Source of the DNA: Neoechinorhynchus agilis
Lineage: Eukaryota; Acanthocephala
Reading direction: 5' to 3'
Assembly (NCBI GenBank): GCA_051530055.1
Contig: CM121342.1
Span: 4,526,001-4,590,000 of the forward strand
Length of the DNA: 64,000 nucleotides
Position numbers and translations under genes: made by a program. Under the pieces are notes generated by a model, which saw nothing but the letters and a program-made list of their open reading frames with translations, ran no database searches and had not been told where the DNA came from. Shown here piece by piece: positions 21,900 through 31,949 of the stretch (the first letter of the stretch is position 1; every line of letters starts with the position of its first letter).

Positions 21900-22335
21900 A
21901 CATTAGGCCCTTTAGATGTCATCCGGACGCTGGCAGCGTTCCCACGCTGGACCGCCAGACTCAAGTTTTGTCGCAAGAAAGTGATTTACTGCGGCTCTTT
22001 ACCCAGTTCAATCACGAATTCCGCTGCGGCCTTTCCAAATGCCCGTCTCGACTCCGAAAGGCAGGAATAAAAACTGAGAGGCTAACTCATGATACTTCAC
22101 GGTCCAACGTTCCTCCGCTCTCGTTGCCGCGGCTCCTGCGCCTGCTGCTTGCCAGCGTATCGACGCATGTTGCGTCCCATATTTGGCATCTGCCACGTGA
22201 CGAGCGGCAGAGATTATTTGGCTCCAGGATGCAGGGCACATGATCGATCCCAGAGCTCGACTTATGATAGCATTGATTTCAGCATGGCGGGGAAAGGCAA
22301 AAATATTAGTGAATCGATTGCCAATCGAAAAAAAT
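21900..22335 (-). mobile_element. LINE ORF2 C-terminal fragment (second LINE family)
   Basis: Minus strand, in pieces across frames: FPRHAEINAIISRALG, then AGAAATRAEERWTVKYHEL and FLPFGVETG, then FLRQNLSLAVQRGNAAS. These match, in order, the C-terminal segments of the better-kept copy at 58090-59015 (FSRHSEINNAISRAL, FVPFGVETYG, LRQNISLAVQR). The fragment is disrupted and lacks the RT. Confidence 0.72.
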
Positions 22336-22905
22336 TGCATCTAAAAAATATCGGCAAAAATATTAGTGAATCGATTGCCAATCGAAAAAAATCGCATTTA
22401 AAAGCTATCGGCAAAAATATAAGACGATTGATTGCCAATCGAAAAAACTCGCATTTAAAAAATATCGGCAAAAATATTAGTTAATTGATTGCAAGTCGAA
22501 AAAAATTGCATCTAAAAAAATTTCGGCAAAAATATTAGTGAATGGTTGCAAATCGAAAAATACTCGCATTTTAAAAATATCGGCAAAAATATTAATGCAT
22601 TGATTGCCAATCGAAAAAGATCGCATTTAAAAAATACTTATTGGCAAAAATATTAGTACATTGATTGCCAATCGAAAAAAATCGCATTTAAAAGATATCG
22701 GTAAAAATATTAGTGAATCGATTGCCAATCGAAAAAAATCGCATTTAAAAGATATCGGTAAAAATATTAGTGAATCGATTGCCAATCGAAAATAGTGCAT
22801 TTAAAAAATATCGGCAAAAATATTAGCGAATTGATTGTCAGTCGAAAATAGTGCATTTAAAAAATATCGGCAAAAATATTAGCGAATTGATTGTCAGTCA
22901 AAAAA
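22296..22905. repeat. 57-bp tandem repeat, about 11 copies
   Basis: GGCAAAAATATTAG starts units at 22296, 22353 and 22410 (57-bp period). The units read GATTGCCAATCGAAAAA and CGCATTTAAAA. Because 57 is 19 codons, the first units stay open on the plus strand as repeats of GKNISESIANRKKSHLK. The array begins directly at the end of the LINE fragment and decays to the right, where the period drifts. Confidence 0.9.
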
Positions 22906-23029
22906 CTTCCACAACGAGACTGAAACGACTACATTTTTTTAATTCGAATCTTTTTTAGCAAGTTGTAAAGAAATTAATCATTATTGTTTCAATTTCAATT
23001 AGCGATATTCACTCAGAAATAGATCGATA

Positions 23030-26000
23030 TATTGAAAATTTTCCGCCTTTTCGTTGGCCTTCTTCGGTCAGATCTACAATTTAAAAGAAACATTATCAAT
23101 TAGTTTATCCGGTGGGATTCGTAGACTGAGTTTATAGTCAGCTTTGTTGCCAACAAAAGTATCCGTTTGCTGGATCATGATAGCTTCCATAGTCACTCTG
23201 TCGCGTCTTACGTCACTCCTCGCAAGAACTTCGACGCCGTCAAATTTGATCTCATGCCCATTATCATTGATGTGGGACACTATTGCCGAGCTCATATCAG
23301 AATTTATGATAGCTGCACTTCTGTGTTCAGCAATCCTTCTTTTTAGATTGTTTGTTTGTCCCACATATGACAGACTGCAATTCGAACATGGGATCTTATA
23401 GACACATCCAGCTGGAAGATCTTCATTCTTCGGTCTGAGTATTTGAAAATTTTCGGCTCGTTGGCCTTCTTCGGTCAGATCTACAATTTAAAAGAAACAT
23501 TATCAATTAGTTTATCCGGTGAGATTCGTAGATTGAGTTTATAGTCAGCTTTGTTGCCAACAAAAGTACCTGTTTGCTGGATCATGATGGCTTCCATAGT
23601 CACTCCGTCGCGTCTTACGTCACGCCTCGCAAGAACTTCGACGCCGTCAAATTTGATCTCATGCCCATTGTCATTGATGTGGGACACTATTGCCGAGCTC
23701 ATATCAGAATTTATGATAGCTGCACTTCTGTGTTCAGCAATCCTTCTTTTTAGATTGTTCGTTTGTCCCACATATGACAGACTGTAATTCGAACATGGGA
23801 TCTGATAGACACATCCAGCTGGAAGATCTTCATTCTTCGGTCGGAGTATTTGAAAATTTTCGGCCTTTTCGTTGGCCTTCTTCGGTCAGATCTACAATTT
23901 AAAAGAAAAATTATCAATTAGTTTATCCGGTGGGATTCGTAGACTGAGTTTATAGTCAGCTTTGTTGCCAACAAAAGTATCCGTTTGCTGGATCATGATG
24001 GTTTCCATAGTCACTCTGCCTGCATTTTACGTCACGCCTCGCAAGAACTTCGACGCTGTCAAAATTGATTCATGCTCCATTGCCGATGTGGGACACTATT
24101 GCCGAGCTCATATCAGACTTTTTGGTAGCTGCACTTCTGTGTTCAGCAATCCTTTTTAAATTGTTCGTTTGTCCCACATATGACAGACTGCAATTCGAAC
24201 ATGAGATCTTATAGACACATCCAGCTGGAAGATCTTCATTCTTCGGTCGGAGTATTTGAAAATTTTCGGCCTTTTCGTTGGCCTTCTTCAGTCAGATCTA
24301 CAATTTAAAAGAAACATTATCAATTAGTTTATCCGGTGGGATTCGTAGACTGAGTTTATAGTCAGCTTTGTTGCCAACAAAAGTATCCGTTTGCTGGATC
24401 ATGATAGCTTCCATAGTCACTCTGTCGCGTCTTACGTCACTCCTCGCAAGAACTTCGACGCCGTCAAATTTGATCTCATGCCCATTGTCATTGATGTGGG
24501 ACACTAATAAACCTTCTTTTTAAATTGTTCGTTTGTCCCACATATGACAGACTGCAATTCGAACATGAGATCTTATAGACACATCCAGCTGGAAGATCTT
24601 CATTCTTCGGTCGGAGTATTTGAAAATTTTCGGCCTTTTCGTTGGCCTTCTTCAGTCAGATCTACAATTTAAAAGAAACATTATCAATTAGTTTATCCGG
24701 TGGGATTCGTAGACCGGAGTTTATAGTCAGCTTTGTTGCCAACAAAAGTATCCGTTTGCTGGATCATGATGGCTTCCATGGTCACTCTGTCGCGTCTTAC
24801 GTCACTCCTCGCAAGAACTTCGACGCCGTCAAGATTGATCTCATTCCCATTGTCATTGACGTGGGACACTATTGCCGAGCTCACATCAGACTTTTTGATA
24901 GCTGCTCTTCTGTGTGCAGCAATCCATCTTTTTAGATTGTTCGTTTGTCCCACATATAACAGGCTGCAATTCGAACATGGGATCTTATAGACACATCCAG
25001 CTGGAAGATCTTCATTCTTCGGTCGGAGTATTTGAAAATTTTCGGCCTTTTCGTTGGCCTTCTTCAGTCAGATCTACAATTTAAAAGAAACATTATCAAT
25101 TAGTTTATCCGGTGGGATTCGTAGATTGAGTTTATAGTCAGCTTTGTTGCTAACAAAAGTATCCGTTTGCTGGATCATGATGGCTTCCATGGTCACTTTG
25201 TCGCGTCTTACGTCACGCCTCGCAAGATCTTCGACGCCGTCAAAATTGATCTCATGCCCATTGTCATTGATGTGGGACACTATTGCCGAGCTCATATCAG
25301 AATTTTTGATAGCTGCACTTCTGTTTTCAGCAATCCTTCTTTTTAGATTGTTTGTTTGTCCCACATATGACAGACTGCAATTCGAACATGGGATCTTATA
25401 GACACATCCAGCTGGAAGATCTTCATTCTTCGGTCGGACTATTTGAAAATTTTCGGCCTTTTCGTTGGCCTTCTTCAGTTAGATCTACAATTTAAAAAAA
25501 CATTATCAATTAGTTTATCCGGTGGGATTCGTAGATTGAGTTTATAGTCAGCTTTGTTGCCAACCAAAGTACCTGTTTGCTGGATCATGATGGCTTCCAT
25601 GGTCACTCTGTCGCGTCTTACGTCACTAATCGCAAGAACTTCGACGCCGTCAAAATTGATCTCATGCCCATTGTCATTGATGTGGGACACTATTGCCGAG
25701 CTCATATCAGAATTTTTGATAGCTGCACTTCTGTTTTCAGCAATCCTTCTTTTTAGATTGTTTGTTTGTCCCACATATGACAGACGGCAATTCGAACATG
25801 GGATCTTACAGACACATCCAGCTGGAAGATCTTCATTCTTCAGTCGAAGTATTTGAAAATTTTCGGCCTTTTCGTTGGCCTTCTTCGGTCAGATCTACAA
25901 TTTAAAAGAAAAATTATCAATTAGTTTATCCGGTGGGATTCGTAGATTAATTTATAGTCAGCTTTGTTGCCAACAAAAGTATCCGTTTGCTGGATCATGA

Positions 26001-29000
26001 TAGCTTCCATAGTCACTCTGTCGCGTCTTACGTCACTCCTCGCAAGAACTTCGACGCCGTCAAAATTGATCTCATGCCCATTGTCATAAATGTGGGACAG
26101 TATTGCCGAGCTCACATCAGAATTTTTGATAGCTGCTTTTCTGTGTGCAGCAATCCTTCTTTTTAGATTGTTTGTTTGTCCCACATATGACAGACTGCAA
26201 GACACATCCAGCTGGAAGATCTTCATTCATCGGTCGGAGTATTTGAAAATTTTCGGCCTTTTCGTTGGCTTTCTTCAGTCAGATCTACAATTTAAAAGAA
26301 ACATTATCAATTAGTTTATCCGGTGGGATTCGTAGATTGAGTTTATAGTCAGCTTTGTTGCCAACAAAAGTACCTGTTTGCTGGATCATGATGGCTTCCA
26401 TAGTCACTCTGTCGCGTCTTACGTCACGCCTCGCAAGAACTTCGACGCCGTCAAAATTGTTCTCATGCCCATTGTCATTGATGTGGGACAGTATTGCCGA
26501 GCTCACATCAGATTTTTTTGATAGCTGCTCTTCTGTGTTCAGCAATCCTTCTTTTTAGATTGTTCGTTTGTCCCACATATGACAGACTGCAATTCGAACA
26601 TGGGATCTTATAGACATCCAGTCAACATTCGGTCGGAGTATTTGAAAATTTTCGGCCTTTTCGTTGGCCTTCATCAGTCATACAATTTAAAAGAAACACT
26701 ATCAATTAGTTTATCCGGTGGGATTCGTAGATTGAGTTTATAGTCAGCTTTGTTGCCAACAAAAGTATCCGTTTGCTGGATCATGATGGCTTCCATGGTC
26801 ACTTTGTCGCGTCTTACGTCACGCCTCGCAAGAACTTCGACGTCGTCAAAATTGATCTCATGCCCATTGTCATTGATGTGGGACACTATTGCCGAGCTCA
26901 TATCAGAATTTATGATAGCTGCACTTCTGTGTTCAGCAATCCTTCTTTTTAGATTGTTTGTTTGTCCCACATATGACAGACTGCAATTCGAACATGGGAT
27001 CTTATAGACACATCCAGCTGGAAGATCTTCATTCTTCGGTCGGAGTATTTGAAAATTTTCGTCCTTTTCGTTGGCCTTCTTCGGTCAGATCTACAATTTA
27101 AAAGAAACATTATCAATTAGTTTATCCGGTGGGATTCGTAGATTAATTTATAGTCAGCTTTGTTGCCAACAAAAGTATCCGTTTGCTGGATCATGATGGC
27201 TTCCATAGTCACTCTGTCGCGTTTTACGTCACGCCTCGCAAGAACTTCGACGCCGTCAAAATTGATCTCATGCCCATTGTCATTGATGTGGGACACTATT
27301 GCCGAGCTCATGTCAGACTTTTTGGTAGCTGCACTTCTGTGTTCAGCAATCCTTATTTTTAGATTGTTTGTTTGTCCCACATATGACAGACTGCAATTCG
27401 AACATGGGATCTTATAGACACATCCAGCTGGAAGATCTTCTCATTCTTCGGTTTGAGCAGCAATTTTCGGCCTTTTCTTTGGCCTTCTTCGGTCAGATCT
27501 ACAATTTAAAAGAAAATTATCAATTAGTTTATCCGGTGGGATTCGTAGATATAGTTTATAGTCAGCTTTGTTGCCAACAAAAGTACCTGTTTGCTGGATC
27601 ATGATGGCTTCCATAGTCACTCTGTCGCGTCTTACGTCACGCCTCGCAAGAACTTCGACGCCGTCAAAATTGATCTCATGCCCATTGTCATTGATGTGGG
27701 ACACTATTGCCGAGCTCACATCAGAATTTTTGATAGCTGCTCTTCTGTGTGCAGCAGTCCTTCTTTTTAGATTATTTGTTTGTCCCACATATGACAGACT
27801 GCAATTCGAACATGGGATCTTATAGACACATCGAGCTGGAAGATCTTCATACTTCGGTCGGAGTATTTTAAAATTTTCGGCATTTTCGTTGGCCTTCTTG
27901 AGTCAGATCTACAATTTAAAAGAAACATTATCAATTAGTTTATCCGGTGGGATTCCTATATTGAGTTTATAGTCAGCTTTGTTGCCAACAATAGTACCTG
28001 CTTGCTGGATCATGATGGCTTCCATAGTAACTCTGTCGCGTCTTACGTCACTCCTCGCAAGAACTTCGACGCCGTCAAAATTGATCTCATGCCCATTGTC
28101 ATTGACGTGGGACACTATTGTTGGAGCTCATATCAGAATTTTTGGTAGCTGCACTTCTGTGTTCAGCAATCCTCTTTTTTTGTTTGTTTGTTCCACATAT
28201 GACAGACTGCACCGAACATGGGACTTATAGACACATCCAGCTGGAAGATCTTCATTCTTCGGTCGGAGTATTTGAAAATTTTCGGCCTTTTCGTTGGCCT
28301 TCTTCGGTCAGATCTACAATTTAAAAGAAAAATTATCAATTGGTTTATCCGGTGGGATTCGTAGATTGAGTTTATAGTCAGCTTTGTTGCCAACAATAGT
28401 ATCCGTTTGCTGGATCATGATAGCTTCCATAGTCACTCTGTCGCGTCTTACGTCACGCCTCGCAAGAACTTCGACGCCGTCAAAATTGATCTCATGCCCA
28501 TTGTCATTGATGTGGGACACTATTGCCGAGCTCATATGAGACTTTTTGGTAGCTGCACTTCTGTGTTCAGCAATCCTTCTTTTTAGATTGTTTGTTTGTC
28601 CCACATATGACAGACTGCAATTCGAACATGGGATCTTATAGACACATCCAGCTGGAAGATCTTCATTCTTCGGTCGGAGTATTTGAAAATTTTCGGCCTT
28701 TTCGTTGGCCTTCTTCGGTCAGATCTACAATTTAAAAGAAAAATTATCAATTGGTTTATCCGGTGGGATTCGTAGATTGAGTTTATAGTCAGCTTTGTTG
28801 CCAACAATAGTATCCGTTTGCTGGATCATGATGGCTTCCATAGTCACCACGTGCTTTACGCCTCCTCGCAAGAACTTCGTCGCCGTCAAAATTGATCTCA
28901 TGCCCATTGTCATTGATGTGGGACACTATTGCCGAGCTCATATCAGAATTTTTGATAGCTGCACTTCTGTTTTCAGCAATCCTTCTTTTTAGATTGTTTG

Positions 29001-29015
29001 CTTGTCCCACATTTT
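23030..29015 (-). repeat. Tandem array of about 15 Penelope-like GIY-YIG endonuclease units (408 bp)
   Basis: The motif GTTTATCCGGTGGGATTC recurs about 15 times from 23104 to 28756, with spacing usually 405-411 bp and a shorter unit (367 bp) near 24330-24696. Read on the minus strand each unit encodes about 130 residues: KANEKAENFQILRPKNEDLP, CVYKIPCSNCSLSYVGQT, NNLKRRIAEHRSA, SAIVSHINDNGHEI, MEAIMIQQTDTFVGNKADYK, PPDKLIDNVSFKL, then a stop. This is a GIY-YIG nuclease domain (VY...YVG, conserved R, E and N) with a CxxC...HxxxxxH pair, the form found at the C-terminus of Penelope-like retroelements. No reverse transcriptase is present in or beside the array. Copies differ by a few per cent, and several are shortened. 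The first unit has an intact right end; the last ends abruptly at 29010. Confidence 0.9.
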
Positions 29016-29334
29016 CCTGATAAAAGAGATCAATTGCGCCACTGCCAAAATCATTGAGATTGTTCCTTAATGACGTTTCTTAGAAACCCCTCTGTTTTTA
29101 ATGCTAAACCATTTTGGTCTTCAGGTCTTTATGAATGGATTTTTTTTGAATTTATAGATGAAAGTTCGACGATCTATCGTTTAGTTTCCAAAATGTGCTA
29201 CGAAGCACAATAAAATGTAAAATTGATTTTCTAACAAAAATTACAAGTCTTATCGCTAAAGAGATAAATTCCAAAAGTATGTCGTGGTGGGGAAAATAGC
29301 CAGACTTCAAAAATAGAATGAATCTAATAGGTTT
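29016..29334. other. Gap right of the endonuclease array
   Basis: AT-rich. It carries no EN unit and no gene that I can support. Confidence 0.4.
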
Positions 29335-29570
29335 TACAATAATAAATCACAAATCGTGAAATCATTACCGTCCGCAAAATTAGCGCTTCTCTCCTTTCTC
29401 GGCTGTCGCTGGCAGCATTGCCACGTTGTACTGCGAGCGAGATATTTTGTCGTAGGAATACACCTGCTCGTGCGTCGTCGGTCGTTTCTCTCAATTTCTT
29501 CAAGAGATCCTGGAACAGAGTGGCGAGCTGCCAAGCGCTATTTCGTCCAATCGCATTGGACTTCTTCAGT
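29335..29570 (-). mobile_element. LINE ORF2 C-terminal fragment (second LINE family)
   Basis: Minus strand, ending near 29340: LFQDLLKKLRETTDDARAG, VFLRQNISLAVQRGNAAS. It matches the 3' end of the copy at 58090-59015 (SKKLRETTGDSGGGVFLRQ). The fragment is about 80 residues long and sits just downstream of DPM3. Confidence 0.72.
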
Positions 29571-29671
29571 CAGCTATTGTAAAAGTGTTTTATTCTCACT
29601 AATTCATTCTTTAATATAATTTTTTCTCCACCCCCACATAGTTTTATTACTCCAAAATGCTTTGTTACACT

Positions 29672-29977
29672 TTAGATTTCACTGTCCTTTTCGATAACGC
29701 CCATTTTCTTTAGTTCGTTTCTCGCTTCCTTCAAATCCTCATTAAGTTCAATTGCGGCATTTGGAACGTCGTTGAACGTAGCCACTTGATAGGCTACGGT
29801 TAAGACCATTTTAATCCCCATAAAGCAAATAACGACAAATGGCAACCATCGAAGCCACAATCCCACGTTCAATGATCCCAGCCGCTGATCGTCGGTAGCT
29901 ACGTGGTAACAAATAAAGAGATAAGCCGGCAAAACGATCAATATCTTCTGAACAAGGCGACGTAGAGCAGAAGTCAT
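29672..29977 (-). CDS. DPM3: Dolichol-phosphate mannosyltransferase subunit 3
   Basis: Small ER membrane subunit that tethers and stabilises the DPM1 catalytic subunit for GPI-anchor and N-glycan mannose supply. It is 101 residues long (human 92), in one exon, from ATG 29977 with AG directly before it. Two hydrophobic segments (KILIVLPAYLFICYHVA; LRWLPFVVICFMGIKMVLTV) precede the family signature AYQVATFNDVPNAAIEL, followed by a charged coiled tail (NEDLKEARNELKKMGV). The human equivalent is GYRVATFHDCEDAARELQ. Topology and motif order agree with the family. It lies head to head with coding-like sequence at 30067. Confidence 0.92.
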   Translation of the reverse strand: MTSALRRLVQKILIVLPAYLFICYHVATDDQRLGSLNVGLWLRWLPFVVICFMGIKMVLTVAYQVATFNDVPNAAIELNEDLKEARNELKKMGVIEKDSEI

Positions 29978-30066
29978 CTTTTTTTCGTTGAAGTTGTTTT
30001 AACTATGGACAAACTTGAACACTTTCTTTCGTTTTAATTCAACGATTTTGCCCCGATTCCGTGAAT

Positions 30067-30231
30067 CAAAACTCATTTTTCGCCGGAGCACTCGAGTTCA
30101 GATTTGTTCAATGTTGTTGATGATTTTGGAGTGGATTGCAGGTGGGAATATTCGATCAGCGATGTTGGGGTGACAATTGGCGGTAACTTCGATCGGATAA
30201 AAAAACACGAAGTCTTCGTTTTAAAATCGAA
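30067..30231 (+). CDS. Possible exon of an unrecognised gene (upstream copy)
   Basis: An open plus-strand stretch reads SPEHSSSDLFNVVDDFGVD, then CRWEYSISDVGVTIGGN and ends at a stop at about 30229. It has no ATG. Its 49-bp core (30089-30137) is repeated exactly at 30577-30625. It lies head to head with DPM3. It may be an exon, or a duplicated piece of the gene fragment at 30490-30795. Confidence 0.3.
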
Positions 30232-30489
30232 CTGAGAATAACTTAAGAACTATTACAATTATCGAAAATCTGAAAACATTATTGGATTTTTTGCAAACAT
30301 CATCACGATTTCATATTTTCATGATACGACTTTAAAAAGAAAGAATCGACCGTTTGGAAAAAGCTGAGATTCGTTTAAAATTCTGCATTACGTCATTATC
30401 TTTGATATTGTCCAAAAAGTTTTGTTTTTGAAATGAAAACACTTGGGCGGGCAGTGTGATTTTGTAAAAACAAACAATTCCTGTGAAAA

Positions 30490-30795
30490 CTGTAAGACGT
30501 CGAAAGCTCGAAAAAATTAACGCCTTTTATTTGTTCAAAGAAATCGGAAAAATTTGCCCGTTTGGATCCCCATGAACACTCGAGTTCAGATTTGTTCAAT
30601 GTTGTTGATGATTTTGGAGTGGATTATTGGGTTCCGTCGGATGATGATTAGCGATATTGTTTGTAGGAGAGTTTTCTGGGTTGGATCTTTCCTCAGATTC
30701 ATTTTGGACAATGATATCCGACGGAAAAAGGAGGATTTATTGCGATTGCGAGTATTGTGGTACTGCCGAGAAGCGTTTTGATTGTCTGATGATAA
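30490..30795 (+). CDS. Possible exons of an unrecognised gene with a Cys-rich end
   Basis: Two plus-strand blocks look coding. The first reads FICSKKSEKFARLDPHEHSS, then DLFNVVDDFGVDYWVPSDDD. The second, after a CTCAG acceptor-like site at about 30694, reads MISDGKRRIYCDCEYCG and AEKRFDCLMIKNL before TAA. The C-x-C-x2-C cluster suggests a metal site. I cannot identify the product or find the start; the donor between the blocks is unclear. Confidence 0.35.
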
Positions 30796-31345
30796 AAAAT
30801 TTATAAGGGGAAAATAAACTTCGCAAATTTTAAAGGCTCGAATTTTTATTGGTAACGAAAATCCGTATGCTTATCTGAAACTTTGAATAGCAGTAACAAA
30901 ACGGAACTGCAGGCAGGAGGAAGACGAGTCGAATTTATTTTCTATACATTATCCGATTTACTGCTAAATCAGTTTTCGACACGGAATTTTTTTAATTTAT
31001 CTAAATCAATGGTATCATCCTGACTTTAAAACGGCAGTTTTATTTTGAAGATTTCGCTCATAGTTTTACAGAGCGCTAATCCTACAAGAAGAATTGTCAT
31101 TACAAAAGACTTCAAAATTACAAAACCTTTTTTTTCGAGATCTGTACTTGTTTAATTTTAAAAAAATTGCAGTGTGTCTTCTTCGTGGACGGCGGTGATT
31201 GTTTAAACGTTTTTTTTGTTATGGAAAAAACATATCTTTTATCAAAAAAATTTGAAGATTGATTTTAAAGTGGCTGTGACGTCACAAACGCGAAAGAATC
31301 TCAGTTGTCGCATGTTGAACGCTCATTATATACAAGAAATTGACC
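30796..31345. other. Upstream region of EDF1
   Basis: AT-rich with T- and A-runs. I see no gene. ATTATATACAAG at about 31325, 20 bp before the EDF1 ATG, is TATA-like but too close to the start to be a normal TATA box. Confidence 0.4.
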
Positions 31346-31834
31346 ATGGCGGATAGATTTCAAAGCGATAAAAAACGGGGACCGGCTTACCATAGACCGC
31401 ATAACACTGAGAAGGACATTAACGCGGCTCTTCGTAAAGGTGAGCCAATTGAAGTGACCGTCAAACAAAATGCAACTAAGAACATCCATGGTCCGAAAAA
31501 TATCGGAATTCACATCGCCAGAGTGGATCGAGAGACGGAAGCTCAGCCAATTCGATTAGTCGATCTGGACGTGGGGAGGACTATTCAGCGCATTCGAACG
31601 GAGAAAGGATGGAAGCAGGTTGACTTAGCCAAGAAGGTTAATGAAACTGCGAGTGTTATCAATGAAATGGAGCAGGGAAAGGCGATCTACAATGCTCATG
31701 TCCTTGGGAAGCTTGAACAAGCTCTTGGCGTAAAGTTAAGAGGAAAAGGAATCGGTGAGCCACTTCATAAGCCTAAAACGGAAAGTAAAGCTGGCGGGGC
31801 AAAGAAAAGCGGCGCTCGGTTAAGCAAGAAATGA
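31346..31834 (+). CDS. EDF1: Multiprotein bridging factor 1 / EDF1
   Basis: Conserved transcriptional coactivator and ribosome-collision sensor. It is 162 residues long and intronless. The start chosen is ATG 31346 because it sits in a strong context (ACCATGG) and opens with MADRF; an in-frame TTG just upstream is not needed. N-terminal MBF1 region: KKRGPAYHRP, INAALRKGEPIEV, ARVDRETEAQP. C-terminal cro/C1-type helix-turn-helix: DVGRTIQRIRTEKGWKQVDL, AKKVNETASVINEMEQGKA, VLGKLEQALGVKLRG, then a basic tail. It is the only housekeeping gene here without AG directly before its ATG. ATTAAAG at about 31935 may be the polyadenylation signal. A 4.3-kb satellite begins about 115 bp after the stop. 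Confidence 0.96.
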   Translation: MADRFQSDKKRGPAYHRPHNTEKDINAALRKGEPIEVTVKQNATKNIHGPKNIGIHIARVDRETEAQPIRLVDLDVGRTIQRIRTEKGWKQVDLAKKVNETASVINEMEQGKAIYNAHVLGKLEQALGVKLRGKGIGEPLHKPKTESKAGGAKKSGARLSKK

Positions 31835-31949
31835 ACAGTTTTTATCATCGAGAGATTGTTCGCGTACGTTTTCTTCTTTATCGACAACGACGCACTCTTG
31901 GTATTCTGGTTATAATTTGTCTTCTTTCTTTTATTAAAGATTTCGGAAT

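Noticed and set aside
23030-29015. CRISPR array or zinc-finger gene cluster
   Set aside because: Units are about 408 bp with no spacers and encode a GIY-YIG domain; the setting is eukaryotic.
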